Shown: positions 29,440 to 39,346, counted from the stretch's first letter. The stretch: 62,189 nt of DNA from an uncultured Bacteroidales bacterium (GCA_905233655.1 CAJOCS010000007.1:21358-83546), one strand, 5' to 3'. A program made the numbers and translations. The notes: a model not told the origin generated them from the letters alone.

Positions 29440-30168
29440 ATGTCCAATCTAATCGTAGAAATAGGAAACACCGCGGTAAAGGCCGCATGGTCGGATAGGA
29501 TGACCCTCGGAAAAACCTTCCGCTATCAGGGAGAAAAGGTAATGGATTTCGTCTTTTCCCTGGTGAAGAAGGAAAAGCCGGAGGTTATGGTCATTTCTTC
29601 CGTCCTTGAAATTTCAAAGGCCGACGAGCAGCTCCTCTCCGGGGAGTGCCGCCACCTCGTGCTCCTGGACAAAGAACACACCCAGCCCCTTCGCTCCCAC
29701 GGTCTTCCTCCCTACCTGTCCTACGACAGGGCGGCGTCCATTATAGCCGCCCGCTACCTTTTCCGCGGAAAAGCCTGTACGATAGTGGATTTCGGTACCA
29801 CCCTCACCATAGATTTCACAGACGCATCCGGAGAATATCTCGGCGGTAACATATCGCTGGGGTTCCGCACCAGATTCAAGGCCCTGAGCCGGTATTCCCG
29901 TGCTCTCCCGCTGGTGGAAGCGCCCGAAAAGGCTGAGGAAACCGGGCAGAGCCTGGTGGGTTCGATAGAGGCCGGAGTGGTTTCAGGCATCAATTTTGAG
30001 ATAGGGGGCTACCTGGATTTATATCCGGACAATATAGTTGTGTTTACGGGCGGCGATGCGAAATATTTTGCAAAACGGATGAAAAGTTCCATCTTTGTAA
30101 TTTGTAACCTCGTTTTGATGGGGTTGGCATTGTTGGCCGACGAGTATGCTCATAAGGATGAAAAGTAG
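29440..30168 (+). CDS. coaX: Type III pantothenate kinase
   Basis: 242 residues from the ATG at 29440; an in-frame TTG three codons upstream lies in the promoter. CoaX phosphorylates pantothenate, the first step of CoA synthesis. ASKHA-fold motifs: NLIVEIGNTAVKAAW (phosphate loop, usually D-x-GNT but here E-x-GNT), YDRAASIIAARYLF, IVDFGTTLTIDF, GGNISLGFRTRFKAL (GGxxxPG-like loop) and VFTGGDAKYF. The E in place of the usual D in the first motif is a small oddity. The 3' end overlaps the next gene by 11 nt. Confidence 0.92.
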   Translation: MSNLIVEIGNTAVKAAWSDRMTLGKTFRYQGEKVMDFVFSLVKKEKPEVMVISSVLEISKADEQLLSGECRHLVLLDKEHTQPLRSHGLPPYLSYDRAASIIAARYLFRGKACTIVDFGTTLTIDFTDASGEYLGGNISLGFRTRFKALSRYSRALPLVEAPEKAEETGQSLVGSIEAGVVSGINFEIGGYLDLYPDNIVVFTGGDAKYFAKRMKSSIFVICNLVLMGLALLADEYAHKDEK

Positions 30169-31436
30169 AGCTTTTATTGCAGCGCTTGTACTGCTGTTGG
30201 TATCGGTTCCGGGCTTGAAAGCCCAGACAGACGGCACCTACAGCGGTTTTTCTCCGTATTCCATCTACGGAGTGGGGCAGTTGCATAACCCCGGAACGGC
30301 ATGGAACCGCGGAATGGGCGGTGTGGGAATAGCGGCGCGCACGAAACGCTTCGTGAACGTGATGAACCCCGACCTGCCGCGACTCCCTTTCGGTGCTTGC
30401 CGACTTCGGCCTGTCGGCCCGCTTCTCCTATTTTTCCGAGGGAGACGCTCACATGGTGAAGAACCTCATGAATATCAACGACTTTGTGCTGAGTTTTCCC
30501 ATGTGGCGCCACAGCGCAATCTATGCGGGACTGAGCCCGATGAGCGACACCGGCTACTACATCAGCTACAACGAGAGCGACGGCTACACCGGTACCCGCA
30601 ATTTCACCAGCATGGGAAACGGCGGCCTGTACAATATGTATGCAGGAACAGCCGTAACCCTCTGGGACCGTCTTTCGCTTGGCGTGGAATACAACTACAT
30701 TTTCGGAAACGTCAACAAGTCGGCCGCAACCACCTTCGTGGACGACTCGTACCGCAACGTGAATGTGGGCGACTCCCTGCAGATCCACAGCCACAGCTTC
30801 AAGGCCGGCTTGCAGTATGAACAGCCTCTTCCCCGCCGCACCAGAATGACCTTCGGGGCAACCTACAAACTGTCCACCAGGGCATCCGGCGACGTAATCC
30901 ACTACCGCGAACTCGGCAATTACGACCGCACCCGCAGCGTCTCCGACGTGGCTTCGAAGAACCTCCGCTTCGGCGACGAACTCGGCCTCGGACTCTCCAT
31001 CCGCAGCGGCGAGCGCTGGATGGCCGAATTCGACTACACCCGCACCGACTGGACCCGCAGCAACATGGACAATATTTCCGGCTTCTCCAGCAGTGGAGAA
31101 TCGGTTTTCGCAAGTTCGGTGGGTCAGTCGTTCAGGGCCGGATTCGAGTTCACCCCGAACCGCAACGACATCCGCTACTACTTCAAACGCTGCACCTACC
31201 GCGGCGGCGCATACTTCGAACAGTCCCACTACACGGTGAACGGCGCCCACGTTAATGCAATCGGCATTACGCTCGGAATGACGCTTCCCGTTTTCAGGGG
31301 CTACAACGGCCTGACGGTAGGCCTGGACATGGGCCGCAGGGGCTTCGGAACCAATCCCGTTACGGAGAATTATCTCGGCGTGAACCTGGGATTCAACATC
31401 TTCGACATCTGGTTCCTCAAGCATCGCTACGAGTAG
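30158..31436 (+). pseudogene. Outer-membrane beta-barrel protein gene, split by a frameshift
   Basis: The start MKSRAFIAALVLLLVSVPGL (ATG 30158, signal peptide) and the conserved SPYSIYGVGQLHNPGTAWNR, MGGVGIAART, VNVMNPD lie in one frame. From about 30381 the expected continuation (DSLSVLADFGLSARFSYF through to the C-terminal FLKHRYE) lies in another frame. The shift is around 30371-30381, where NPD-LP is followed by an out-of-register base. Related barrels usually have a few more residues between NP and DS, so a small deletion is likely. The family is a Bacteroidetes outer-membrane protein next to coaX, TPR and lptC genes. Either a real lesion or a consensus error; about 426 codons in total. 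Confidence 0.75.
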
Positions 31437-31481
31437 TTTAGCACGGTTATTGATTGAAATGTAAATTAAAACTCTGATATT

Positions 31482-32804
31482 ATGAAAAAACTGACACTCA
31501 TCTTCTTTGCCGTAATGGCAATCTTTTCTGGTGAAAAGGCCTTCGCCCAAAGGGGAAAGTACGGAGCAGACAGTGCCGAGTGCATCAAGTATCTGTCCTA
31601 CTATTCGGAGTACTACAAGCAGAAGAACTACGATTCAGCCCTTCCCAACTGGAGAAAGGCCTATGCCATCTGCCCTGCTACCGCATCGCAGAACATGTTC
31701 GTGCACGGTACCACGCTCATGACCAAGCTGTACAACAACACCACCGACGCCGCATGGCGCCGGGCCATTGTTGACACCATCCTCACCCTCCAGGACCAGC
31801 GCATGACCGCATATCCCAAAAAGAGAGTGGACATCCTGAACAACAAGGGTCAGTACATGATCAATTACCGTAACTCGGATGCAGCATACATCTATGCCAA
31901 CCTCACCCCCATCATTTCCGAGCTTGGCAGCCTCACCAAGGGCAGCATCCTGGTGAACGCCCTGCAGGCATCCATCACCCTCTACCGTGAGGGCCAGCTT
32001 GCCGCAGACGACGTAATTTCCATGTACGATGTTGTGACCACCGCCATCAACGGCGCCGAGGCCCGCAACGATGCCGAAATCGAGGATAACAACCGCACCA
32101 AGCAGGCAATCGAGAGCATCTTTGCCGACTCCAAGGTTGCATCCTGCGACAACCTCATCGCCATCTTCGGTCCCCGCTTCGAGGCCGACCCGAACAACCT
32201 CGCCCTCGTGACCAACATCCTCAACCTGATGAACTCCGCCGACGACTGCGCCTCGAACGACCTGTATCTGCGCGCCGCCACCCAGATGCACCGCCTGGAT
32301 CCTTCCTACCGCAGTGCATACGCCCTGTTCAAGCTGAACTCCGCACGTGGCAATGTGGCCGACGCCGCCCGTTACATCGAGGAAGCTATCGCCTATCCTG
32401 AGTCCGACGACGCCACCGACGCACAGTACAACTACGAGTTTGCAACCTTTGCATACCGCAACGGTCTGAGGGGTAAGGCCTACGAGGCCGCCCGCAGGGC
32501 AGTTGAACTGGACTTCGGCTATGCCGGAAAGGCCTACATCGTGCTCGGCAACCTCTGGGCATCCGCAAGCTGCGCCGACGCAGTGGACAAGTACGCCCGC
32601 TACTGGGCCGCTACCGACTGCTACCAGAAGGCCCGCAACGCCGACCCTTCCGTGGCCGACGAGGCATCCCAGCTGATTGGTTCCGTGAGCCGTTACTATC
32701 CTGAGGCCAGTGAGATCTTCATGTACGACCTCACCGCCGGCCAGGGCTACACCGTTTCCTGCGGCGGAATGTCGGCAAGCACCACCGTCCGCGTGAACAG
32801 GTAG
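31482..32804 (+). CDS. Exported TPR-like protein
   Basis: 440 residues. Signal peptide MKKLTLIFFAVMAIFSGEKAFAQ ends at about residue 23 (the full stretch runs MKKL to FAQ). Then helical repeats of tetratricopeptide type: YYSEYYKQKNYDSALPNW, YALFKLNSARGNVADAARYI, FAYRNGLRGKAYEAARRAVE. The C-terminus is a short beta segment. The gene sits between the barrel gene and lptC, a gene order found in Bacteroidales. Probably periplasmic; may assist outer-membrane or LPS assembly, but this is inferred from position only. Its stop overlaps the lptC GTG start by one base. Confidence 0.82.
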   Translation: MKKLTLIFFAVMAIFSGEKAFAQRGKYGADSAECIKYLSYYSEYYKQKNYDSALPNWRKAYAICPATASQNMFVHGTTLMTKLYNNTTDAAWRRAIVDTILTLQDQRMTAYPKKRVDILNNKGQYMINYRNSDAAYIYANLTPIISELGSLTKGSILVNALQASITLYREGQLAADDVISMYDVVTTAINGAEARNDAEIEDNNRTKQAIESIFADSKVASCDNLIAIFGPRFEADPNNLALVTNILNLMNSADDCASNDLYLRAATQMHRLDPSYRSAYALFKLNSARGNVADAARYIEEAIAYPESDDATDAQYNYEFATFAYRNGLRGKAYEAARRAVELDFGYAGKAYIVLGNLWASASCADAVDKYARYWAATDCYQKARNADPSVADEASQLIGSVSRYYPEASEIFMYDLTAGQGYTVSCGGMSASTTVRVNR

Positions 32805-33433
32805 TGATCAGGAGATTCATATCGACGACGATGGCAACCGCACTTGTGGCGGTTGCTTTCGTCGTTTCATCGTGCAAGGGAAACCTCTCGGAGGCCGACG
32901 TCCTCGACCTCTCGGTGATTCCCCTGCAGACGGTGGAGAACATGTTTTATGTCCAGAGCGAGAACGGGCAGCTCAAAATGAGGGTTGAAGCCCCCCTGAT
33001 GGAAGTTTACAACCACGGCGACACGGTCTCCTACGAACTCTTCCCCAGGGGCCTTTCCGTTTATGCCTACTCCGACGACGGCTCGCTCGAAACCACCATC
33101 ACTTCCCAGAAGGCCCGGCACGACAAGCTGGGGGCCGGCGGGGAGAAATGGTCGGCCTTCGGACATGTCATTATCCGCAACGTGGCCAAGCATGAGACCA
33201 TGGAAACGGACACTCTCTACTGGGACCAGCAGGCCCACGAAATATGGACGGACTGCTACATAAAGATGTATTCTCCGTCCGGAATCATGCAGGGATACGG
33301 TATGCGCTCAGACGAAATGGCGCGCAATTCCATCCTTCTCTCTCCTTTCGACAACAGCTTTCTGATTGAAAAGGACACCACCGTGGTGATTATCGATTCA
33401 GTCAATTTTATCGGGCCGATGTTAAAAAAATAG
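32804..33433 (+). CDS. lptC: LPS export system protein LptC (lipoprotein)
   Basis: 209 residues from a GTG at 32804 (TAGTG overlap with the previous stop). This start gives MIRRFISTTMATALVAVAFV with a charged n-region before the lipobox VVSSC; an ATG at 32831 would remove the Arg residues. LptC bridges the inner-membrane LPS flippase complex to LptA. The LptC fold is seen in LKMRVEAPLMEVYNHGDTVS, ITSQKARHDKLGAGGEKWSA and GHVIIRNVAKHETMETDTLY, followed by GYGMRSDEMARNSIL. In Bacteroidetes, LptC is often a lipoprotein, as here. Confidence 0.87.
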   Translation: MIRRFISTTMATALVAVAFVVSSCKGNLSEADVLDLSVIPLQTVENMFYVQSENGQLKMRVEAPLMEVYNHGDTVSYELFPRGLSVYAYSDDGSLETTITSQKARHDKLGAGGEKWSAFGHVIIRNVAKHETMETDTLYWDQQAHEIWTDCYIKMYSPSGIMQGYGMRSDEMARNSILLSPFDNSFLIEKDTTVVIIDSVNFIGPMLKK

Positions 33434-33455
33434 TGATAAATCAAAAGAAAATCAC

Positions 33456-33463
33456 TAACTTCG
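33456..33463 (+). promoter_or_regulatory. -7 box of ppiD
   Basis: TAACTTCG, the TAnnTTCG variant of the Bacteroidetes -7 element, lies about 48 nt before the ppiD ATG. No clear -33 element. The leader that follows is A-rich just before the start codon (about 33481-33510), a feature that promotes translation in this phylum. Confidence 0.4.
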
Positions 33464-33510
33464 CAGCCCCTTATTGTTTAGAAAGAAAAAATTAAAAAAT
33501 ATATTACGAA

Positions 33511-35601
33511 ATGGCAGCTCTTGAGACCATCAGAAAAAAGTTCGGCATTGGTGCTTCTATCATCATTGCCCTGGGTCTTTTACTCTTCCTTGTAAATCCG
33601 TCCGACATCATCCAGACCATTCAGGGTGCATCCTCGAAATATGATGTCGGCAAAATCAATGGAAAAAGGATTCCCTATACAGAATTTGAGCAGGAAGTAC
33701 GCCGCTTCACCGAGATTCGTGAAATGATGACCGGCACCACCGCTTCCAGCGAGCAGGCACAGCTTCAGGTTCGTGAGTCTGCATGGCAGAACCTCGTAGA
33801 CCAGTATCTGTTCATCCCCACCGCCCGCGCCGCCGGCGTGAATGTGGGCAACCAGGAAGTCGTGGACATTTTCCTCGGCAACACCTACTCTCCTTTCCTT
33901 GCTTCCACCGGCCTTTTCATGGACGAAAACGGCAACTACTCCCAGGAGCAGGTTCTCCGTTTCCTCGAAGAGGTTGAGGCCGACGCTTCCGGCCGTGGCG
34001 CACTGCTTCGCGACTATCTGCACAACACGGTACGTTCCGCGCAGTATTCCTCGAAGTACGCCGCCATGTTCAGCGCATCGTCCTTCCAGAACAATCTCCA
34101 GATCAACCGCGCAGTGGCCGAGAACAACACCACCGCAACGGTCGATTTCGTGATGGTTCCCCTCTCCTACTATCCCATGGATTCCAGCATAGTGGTGAGC
34201 AATTCTGAAATCAAGAACTACTACAACAACCACAAGAAATTCTTCAAGCAGGTGGCTACCCGCGACATCGAATACGCTGTGTTCGAGGTGGTTCCTTCGG
34301 ATGTGGACATCGCCCGCGAGAACGAGGCGTTCCTCGCTCAGTACGACGATTTCGCAACCGCCACCAACATGCGCGCCTTCCTGCAGCGCAATTCGGACCG
34401 TCAGTGGACCGGCACCTGGTACAAGGCCGGCGAGCTTGCAAGCATCAACCGCGAGCTGGACGCCTTTGTCTCGGCCAACAACAGCGGTGTTTCCCCGGTA
34501 TATCGTTCGGGATACACCTTCTATGCCGGCCGCATCATGGACCAGGCCAACATTCCTGATTCCGTGTATGTACGTCACATCATGGTCGCTCTCGGCAACG
34601 ACGGCCGCGCCCTGGCAGACAGCCTTCTCTCCGTTGTTAACTCCCGCAACTTCACCGCTCTCGCAGAGCAGTTCTCGCTGGACCGCAACAACGCCGACGA
34701 GGGTGCCCTCGGCAATCTCGGCTGGATGACCCAGAACGCCATGATTCCCGGATTCGAAGAAGTTCTCACCGCTCGTCCCGGCAAGCCTTTCATGGTGAGC
34801 ACTCAGTTCGGCAACCACATTGTTGAGGTTGTCCGCACCACCGCTCCCGTCGCAAAGAAGCAGGTTGCAATTTTCGAGAAGGAAGCAACCGCCAGCCAGG
34901 AGACATACAACAACTTCTACAACCAGGCCAACGTTCTCGCAACCCGTTCTGCTGGCAAGTATGCCAACTTCAGGGCTGCATGTGACTCCACCGGTCTGTA
35001 TGCCCACCCCATGACCATCACCGAGGCTACCGCCAATTACGGCGCAATCGACCATGCCAAGGAGGTTACCCGCTGGGCATTCGACAACAAGCCTGGAAAG
35101 GCTTCCAACATTATCACTGTGGGCAACAACTACTTCTTCGTAGTTGCCGTCAAGGACGCCCACAAGGAAGGATTCACCCCTCTCGACGAAATGTCCGAGC
35201 GCATCAGCATGTTCCTCTATCGTGAGAAATATGCCGCCGCTCAGCAGGCTGTGGTGGCCGACCGCATTGCCGGTCTCAACACCATGCAGGAGATCGCAGA
35301 GGCTCTCGACGTCCCTGTGAGCACCGTCACCGACGTCACCTTCTCTACCATGAGCGCTCCCACCACCGAGCCCGCATTCGTGGGTGCAGTGGCCTCCGCT
35401 CAGGAAGGTGTCATCAGCGGCCCCGTCGCAGGTATGATGGGTGTCTATGTGTTCCAGGTAACAGGCCGCGACACCGGCTCCTATTACACTGAGGACGACG
35501 CCCGCTCAGCCCGCGCCAACATCGAGGCCAGCAACGCCCAGATCCTCACCCAGGTGATGATGGAAGGCAAGGTCGACGACAACCGTGCACGTTTCTATTA
35601 A
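33511..35601 (+). CDS. ppiD: Periplasmic peptidyl-prolyl isomerase / chaperone (PpiD-SurA type)
   Basis: 696 residues. An uncleaved N-terminal membrane anchor ([18 protein letters not shown], about 11-28) is followed by SurA_N-like helices ([20 protein letters not shown]). A parvulin domain lies at about 350-448 ([54 protein letters not shown]). A second, degenerate parvulin-like segment follows near the C-terminus. It should help fold outer-membrane proteins while tethered to the inner membrane. It sits after lptC, another envelope gene, but has its own -7 box. Confidence 0.9.
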   Translation: MAALETIRKKFGIGASIIIALGLLLFLVNPSDIIQTIQGASSKYDVGKINGKRIPYTEFEQEVRRFTEIREMMTGTTASSEQAQLQVRESAWQNLVDQYLFIPTARAAGVNVGNQEVVDIFLGNTYSPFLASTGLFMDENGNYSQEQVLRFLEEVEADASGRGALLRDYLHNTVRSAQYSSKYAAMFSASSFQNNLQINRAVAENNTTATVDFVMVPLSYYPMDSSIVVSNSEIKNYYNNHKKFFKQVATRDIEYAVFEVVPSDVDIARENEAFLAQYDDFATATNMRAFLQRNSDRQWTGTWYKAGELASINRELDAFVSANNSGVSPVYRSGYTFYAGRIMDQANIPDSVYVRHIMVALGNDGRALADSLLSVVNSRNFTALAEQFSLDRNNADEGALGNLGWMTQNAMIPGFEEVLTARPGKPFMVSTQFGNHIVEVVRTTAPVAKKQVAIFEKEATASQETYNNFYNQANVLATRSAGKYANFRAACDSTGLYAHPMTITEATANYGAIDHAKEVTRWAFDNKPGKASNIITVGNNYFFVVAVKDAHKEGFTPLDEMSERISMFLYREKYAAAQQAVVADRIAGLNTMQEIAEALDVPVSTVTDVTFSTMSAPTTEPAFVGAVASAQEGVISGPVAGMMGVYVFQVTGRDTGSYYTEDDARSARANIEASNAQILTQVMMEGKVDDNRARFY

Positions 35602-35616
35602 TAGAAGTAAACCCAA

Positions 35617-36720
35617 ATGTCTCTAAAGTGTGGTATAGTAGGCTTGCCCAATGTCGGCAAGTCTACTATTTTTAATTGCATCAGCTCCGGCAAGGCCCAG
35701 AGCGCCAATTTCCCCTTCTGCACCATCGAACCCAACGTTGGTGCCACCAATGTTCCCGACAAGCGCCTCGACGTTCTCACGGAGATATGCCAGCCCAAGC
35801 GCACCATCCCTGCAACCGTGGAGATAGTGGACATCGCCGGTCTTGTGAAGGGCGCCTCTAAGGGTGAGGGCCTTGGCAACCAGTTCCTCGCCAACATCCG
35901 CGACACGGACGCCATCCTTCATGTGCTCCGCTGCTTCGACGACGGCAACATCGTCCATGTCGACGGTTCCGTGGATCCTGTCCGCGACAAGGAAGTCGTG
36001 GATATGGAACTCCAGATCAAGGACCTCGAGACGGTCGAGAACCGCATCAAGAAGGTGGAGAAGATGGCCACCACCGGCGGCGACAAAGAGGCCAAAAAGC
36101 TGCTTCAGCTGCTTCTGCGTTACCGTGAGGCCCTCCTCCGCGGGGAATCCTGCCGAACCGTTAAACTCGAGAATGCCGAGGAGCAGCAGATGGCCCACGA
36201 CCTTTTCCTTCTCACCAACAAGCCGGTGATGTATATCTGCAATGTAGACGACGCTTCGGCCGCCAGCGGCAATGCCTACGTGGATGCTGTCCGCGCCGCC
36301 GTCGCGTCCGAGAATGCGGAGATTCTCGTAATCGCCGCCAAGACCGAGGCCGAGATTGCCGAAATCGAGGAGTATGAGGACCGCCAGATGTTCCTCGAGG
36401 AGATGGGTCTTGAGGAGTCCGGTGTGGTGCGTCTCATCCAGGGCGCCTATCGCCTTCTCGGGCTCCGCACTTTCTTCACCGCCGGTGCCGACGAATGCCG
36501 CGCCTGGACCATCGTCGCCGGGGACAAGGCTCCCCGTGCCGCCGGTGTCATCCATACCGACTTCGAACGCGGCTTCATCCGCGCCGAGGTCATCAAGTAC
36601 GACGACTTCGTTCACTACCGCACCGAAGCGGCCGTCCGCGCCGCCGGCAAGATGGGAATTGAAGGGAAGGACTACGTTGTCCAGGACGGCGACATCATGC
36701 ACTTCCTCTTCAACGTCTAA
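35617..36720 (+). CDS. ychF: Ribosome-binding ATPase YchF (OLA1 family)
   Basis: 367 residues. G1 [20 protein letters not shown], the Obg-like [20 protein letters not shown], coiled-coil helices ([20 protein letters not shown]), the family's altered G4 (NVDD) and a C-terminal TGS domain ([20 protein letters not shown] to [16 protein letters not shown]). YchF hydrolyses ATP in preference to GTP and binds ribosomes. Starts 15 nt after ppiD, so likely co-transcribed. The palindromic array begins 24 nt after its stop. Confidence 0.97.
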   Translation: MSLKCGIVGLPNVGKSTIFNCISSGKAQSANFPFCTIEPNVGATNVPDKRLDVLTEICQPKRTIPATVEIVDIAGLVKGASKGEGLGNQFLANIRDTDAILHVLRCFDDGNIVHVDGSVDPVRDKEVVDMELQIKDLETVENRIKKVEKMATTGGDKEAKKLLQLLLRYREALLRGESCRTVKLENAEEQQMAHDLFLLTNKPVMYICNVDDASAASGNAYVDAVRAAVASENAEILVIAAKTEAEIAEIEEYEDRQMFLEEMGLEESGVVRLIQGAYRLLGLRTFFTAGADECRAWTIVAGDKAPRAAGVIHTDFERGFIRAEVIKYDDFVHYRTEAAVRAAGKMGIEGKDYVVQDGDIMHFLFNV

Positions 36721-36743
36721 CCCTCCCCACCCTACACCTTAAC

Positions 36744-37040
36744 GCTCCGTCCGGAAAATCACCCCTTTCCCCGGACGGAGCTCTGATTTTCGGCCCGCCG
36801 TCCGGGAATTTGCCCTTTTCCCCGGACGGAGCTCTGATTTTCGACCCGCCGTCCGGGAATTTGCCCTTTTTTCCGGACGGAGCTCTGTTTTCCGGCCCGC
36901 CGTCCGGGAATTTGCCTTTTTTTCCGGACGGAGCTCTGATTTTCGACCCGCCGTCCGGGAATTTGCCCCTCTTTCCGGACGGAGCTCTGTTTTCCGGCCC
37001 GCCGTCCGGGAATTTGCCCTTTTTTCCGGACGGAGCTGGG
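36744..37040. repeat. 51-bp tandem palindromic array (REP/BIME-like)
   Basis: Units start at 36771, 36822, 36873, 36924 and 36975, exactly 51 bp apart, with a partial unit at 37026-37040 and a leading half unit at 36744-36770. Each unit is CCGGACGG, 19 nt, CCGTCCGG, 16 nt, so palindromic arms alternate along the whole array and each spacer ends in a T-rich run. The first junction pairs over 11 bp (36744-36754 with 36771-36781). Units 2 and 4 share one loop variant (GATTTTCGACCC) and units 3 and 5 another (GTTTTCCGGCCC), so a 102-bp pair was duplicated. Lies between ychF and the RAYT gene. Confidence 0.9.
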
Positions 37041-37394
37041 CGCTTCGGGAGGGGAAGGGCGCTCCGCAGACAATAGGCGCCTGCAGGCGCCCGGCGGAGG
37101 GCGTGTCCGAGGGCTCGTCCCGAGGACATACTAGCCCGGGAGCCGCAGGGGGTATTTATGGGGGCAGCGCCCCCAGCAAACCGGGACGCCCACGTCGCGC
37201 GTCTTCCCCATCCCTTCGCCCCCAACATAGTGCGGCCGCCGCGAGGAGGCCCCTTTCGCGTTGGCCCCCGCAGCGGCGAGCCGAGCCGCCGAGCCTCGTT
37301 GTCGCGAGGCGGCGTAACGTTTTTCTGGCAATAGTGTGGAAATAACGATAAATTTTAGTCATAAAACAACACATATTGACCATTAGGCCTTTCC
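37041..37394. repeat. Non-coding GC-rich stretch with further palindromes
   Basis: No gene is supported here. It holds a 16-bp perfect palindrome GGCGCCTGCAGGCGCC (37076-37091), a 7-bp hairpin TGGGGGC/GCCCCCA with a 3-nt loop (37159-37175), and a GC-rich stretch to about 37320 with partial inverted repeats (GCCGCC near 37233 against GGCGGC near 37310). From about 37330 it becomes AT-rich, which may hold the promoter of the RAYT gene, though no clear -33/-7 pair was seen. Confidence 0.55.
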
Positions 37395-37427
37395 CATACT
37401 GCAATTTTTCCTCATTATTGCAGTATG
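37395..37427. promoter_or_regulatory. Perfect inverted repeat over the RAYT start codon
   Basis: CATACTGCAAT (37395-37405) and ATTGCAGTATG (37417-37427) are perfect 11-bp arms around an 11-nt T-rich loop. The right arm ends with the first ATG of the transposase gene. It could be an operator, a transposase binding site, or an mRNA hairpin that hides the start. Confidence 0.6.
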
Positions 37428-38378
37428 ATGAAGAACCTAATACCAAGCCCAGAGGCCTGTTTCATTGACTCCGGCCCAATGTACCACATTTACACCGAGC
37501 CGCCGGAGGGGGAAGTCCTTTTTGTCTCTGAAGAACAATTGTCCGAAGCGCTCCTGTTATTATGTATGGCAGCTTATGAAAGCGCAAGCACAATCCTCGC
37601 CTATGCTATAATGAGCAATCATATCCATGTCATGATAAGACAGGGAAATCCCGAGGAATTCTTCCAAATATATCGTGATGCTATATGTAAGCGCAGCCTC
37701 GGAAAGAAAGAGCACGCCACGTTCTCCATCTGGAGGGCTGGATATACAAAAATTGATTCTTTGAAAGGCTTCAGGAGCGAGCTGGCCTATATTGTAAGAA
37801 ATCCGTATGTCGTAAGAAGAGACGTCAATCCTTTGTCCTTCTACTGGTGTTCCGGGTTCTTATATTTCAACTCAATGGTAGGAGCCTTGCCATCCTTTCC
37901 GGCGGAAAAACTCACATATGATAAGAAGCGACAACTTTTCAGGGCAAGAACACCGCGTATCCCCAAGGGGCTGACACTAATAAGTGACAAACTGGTTAAT
38001 CCGGCAAGCTTTGTCGATATAACAACGGTTGAGACATTGTTTGAGGATGCGAGGAAATACGTCACGTCGATTTTCCGGAACGTGGAGGCGCAGGTCGAAA
38101 CGGCAATATCTTCAAAAGCTCAGGTGTTGATTCCGGACGAAGAGCTCCTTCCTCTGATTTATGATTATTGTGACAAAACATTCAATGGAACAAGGGTGGC
38201 GGTATTGTCACAAACACAGAAAAAGGCCCTCGCCACCCACCTGAAATATAGGTTTCATTCTTCTAACAAGCAGATTTCGCGATTGGTGGGAATGAGGGAG
38301 GCGGAGGTGTTCTCCCTTTTCCCATTATCGTCTGAAACAGAATCGAAAGAATTGTCCCCAGCCGCAATCAGGTTATGA
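37425..38378 (+). CDS. REP-associated tyrosine transposase (RAYT), Y1/HUH family
   Basis: 317 residues. The Y1_Tnp domain covers about residues 15-150, with the HUH metal motif at MSNHIHVMIRQG (H66, H68) and the likely nucleophile Tyr122 in ELAYIVRNPYVV, where the family has YI-x-x-NP. The N-terminal strand MYHIYTEPPEG and the block KKEHATFSIWRAGYTK also fit. The C-terminal half ends in a helix-turn-helix-like segment (HLKYRFHSSNKQISRLVGMR). These enzymes cut and join single-stranded DNA at hairpins and are single-copy genes linked to REP palindromes. The start is ATG 37425 or ATG 37428. The stop overlaps the next gene's ATG. Confidence 0.85.
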   Translation: MMKNLIPSPEACFIDSGPMYHIYTEPPEGEVLFVSEEQLSEALLLLCMAAYESASTILAYAIMSNHIHVMIRQGNPEEFFQIYRDAICKRSLGKKEHATFSIWRAGYTKIDSLKGFRSELAYIVRNPYVVRRDVNPLSFYWCSGFLYFNSMVGALPSFPAEKLTYDKKRQLFRARTPRIPKGLTLISDKLVNPASFVDITTVETLFEDARKYVTSIFRNVEAQVETAISSKAQVLIPDEELLPLIYDYCDKTFNGTRVAVLSQTQKKALATHLKYRFHSSNKQISRLVGMREAEVFSLFPLSSETESKELSPAAIRL

Positions 38379-39346
38379 GAAAACGTCTTTATAGCATACT
38401 GTTGTTGGCTCTGATACAAGCCGTTCAAGGCTTTACTCAGAATGCTGAGGCACCAGAGCTGAGGATGATGTTTTGGAATCTGGAGAATTATTTCGACTAC
38501 AGGAACGATTCTACGAGTACGTCGGATGCGGAGTTCTCGTCGAGGGGAGCCAGGCATTGGACAAAGAGAAGGTTCTACGCGAAGACAAATGCGGTGGCAA
38601 AGGCCATTCTTTGGGCGGCGGGCCAGAACGGTGGGCTTCCGGACGTCGTGGGTGTCGCAGAAGTGGAGAATGCCTTTGTGCTGAGGCGTCTTGTACAGGC
38701 CACGGCGCTTCACAAGACCGACTACCGGATTGTCCATTTCGACAGTCCGGACCCCCGCGGAATAGATGTGGCGTTGCTCTACAGAAGCTCGAGATTAAGA
38801 CTGCTGGAGGCCCGTCCGTGCCACATTTATACCGAGCATGGCGTTCTTCCTGGCCGGGATATCCTGCTCTGCCGTTTCGCCACAGCCGAGGGGGAACAGG
38901 AGCTCACGGTTCTTGTGAACCACCACCCGTCGAAGTACGGGGGAGCGGCGGCCGAACCGCGGAGAGCGGCTGCCATCGGCCGGCTTGCACATCTTGCTGA
39001 CTCGCTTTTGGAGGCCGGGCATGTGAGGCTGGTGGCCATGGGAGATATGAACGACACTCCGGACAATCCCCTTTACGGCCGGATTCCCCTCCGGAACCTC
39101 GCGCTTGAGCATCATCGGCACGGAGAAGGAACCATCAAGTTCGACGGGGCGTGGGAAATGATAGACATGTTCTTCGTTTCGGACTCCCTTCCGCAGGCCG
39201 ATATGTCCACCCTCCGCGTGCCGTTCCTGCAGGCTCCGGACGCAACTCACGGGGGCACGAAACCCCTCAGGACCTACTCCGGCCCACGCTATCTCGGCGG
39301 CGTTTCCGACCACTGCCCCGTCTGGCTGTCGGTGAGGATGGGCTGA
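38375..39346 (+). CDS. Endonuclease/exonuclease/phosphatase-family protein (exported)
   Basis: 323 residues. N-terminus MRKRLYSILLLALIQAVQGF looks like a signal peptide. EEP-fold catalytic blocks in order: MMFWNLENYFDYRND (Asn), VVGVAEVENAFVL (Glu), LVNHHPSKYGG, VAMGDMNDTPDNPLYG (Asp/Asn) and GVSDHCPVWLSV (Asp-His pair). A metal-dependent phosphodiesterase or nuclease is expected; the substrate is unknown. Its ATG overlaps the transposase stop as ATGA, an unusual coupling for a gene next to a mobile-type element. Confidence 0.9.
   Translation: MRKRLYSILLLALIQAVQGFTQNAEAPELRMMFWNLENYFDYRNDSTSTSDAEFSSRGARHWTKRRFYAKTNAVAKAILWAAGQNGGLPDVVGVAEVENAFVLRRLVQATALHKTDYRIVHFDSPDPRGIDVALLYRSSRLRLLEARPCHIYTEHGVLPGRDILLCRFATAEGEQELTVLVNHHPSKYGGAAAEPRRAAAIGRLAHLADSLLEAGHVRLVAMGDMNDTPDNPLYGRIPLRNLALEHHRHGEGTIKFDGAWEMIDMFFVSDSLPQADMSTLRVPFLQAPDATHGGTKPLRTYSGPRYLGGVSDHCPVWLSVRMG

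Noticed and set aside
36744..37040. 51-bp repeats as a CRISPR array
   Set aside because: The segments between the arms are themselves repeated, not unique spacers, and no cas gene is near.
36710..37228. Minus-strand protein with 17-residue repeats (APSGKKGKFPDGG type)
   Set aside because: The 51-bp unit is a multiple of three, so several frames stay open on both strands. There is no signal, domain or promoter, and the DNA palindromes explain the repeats.
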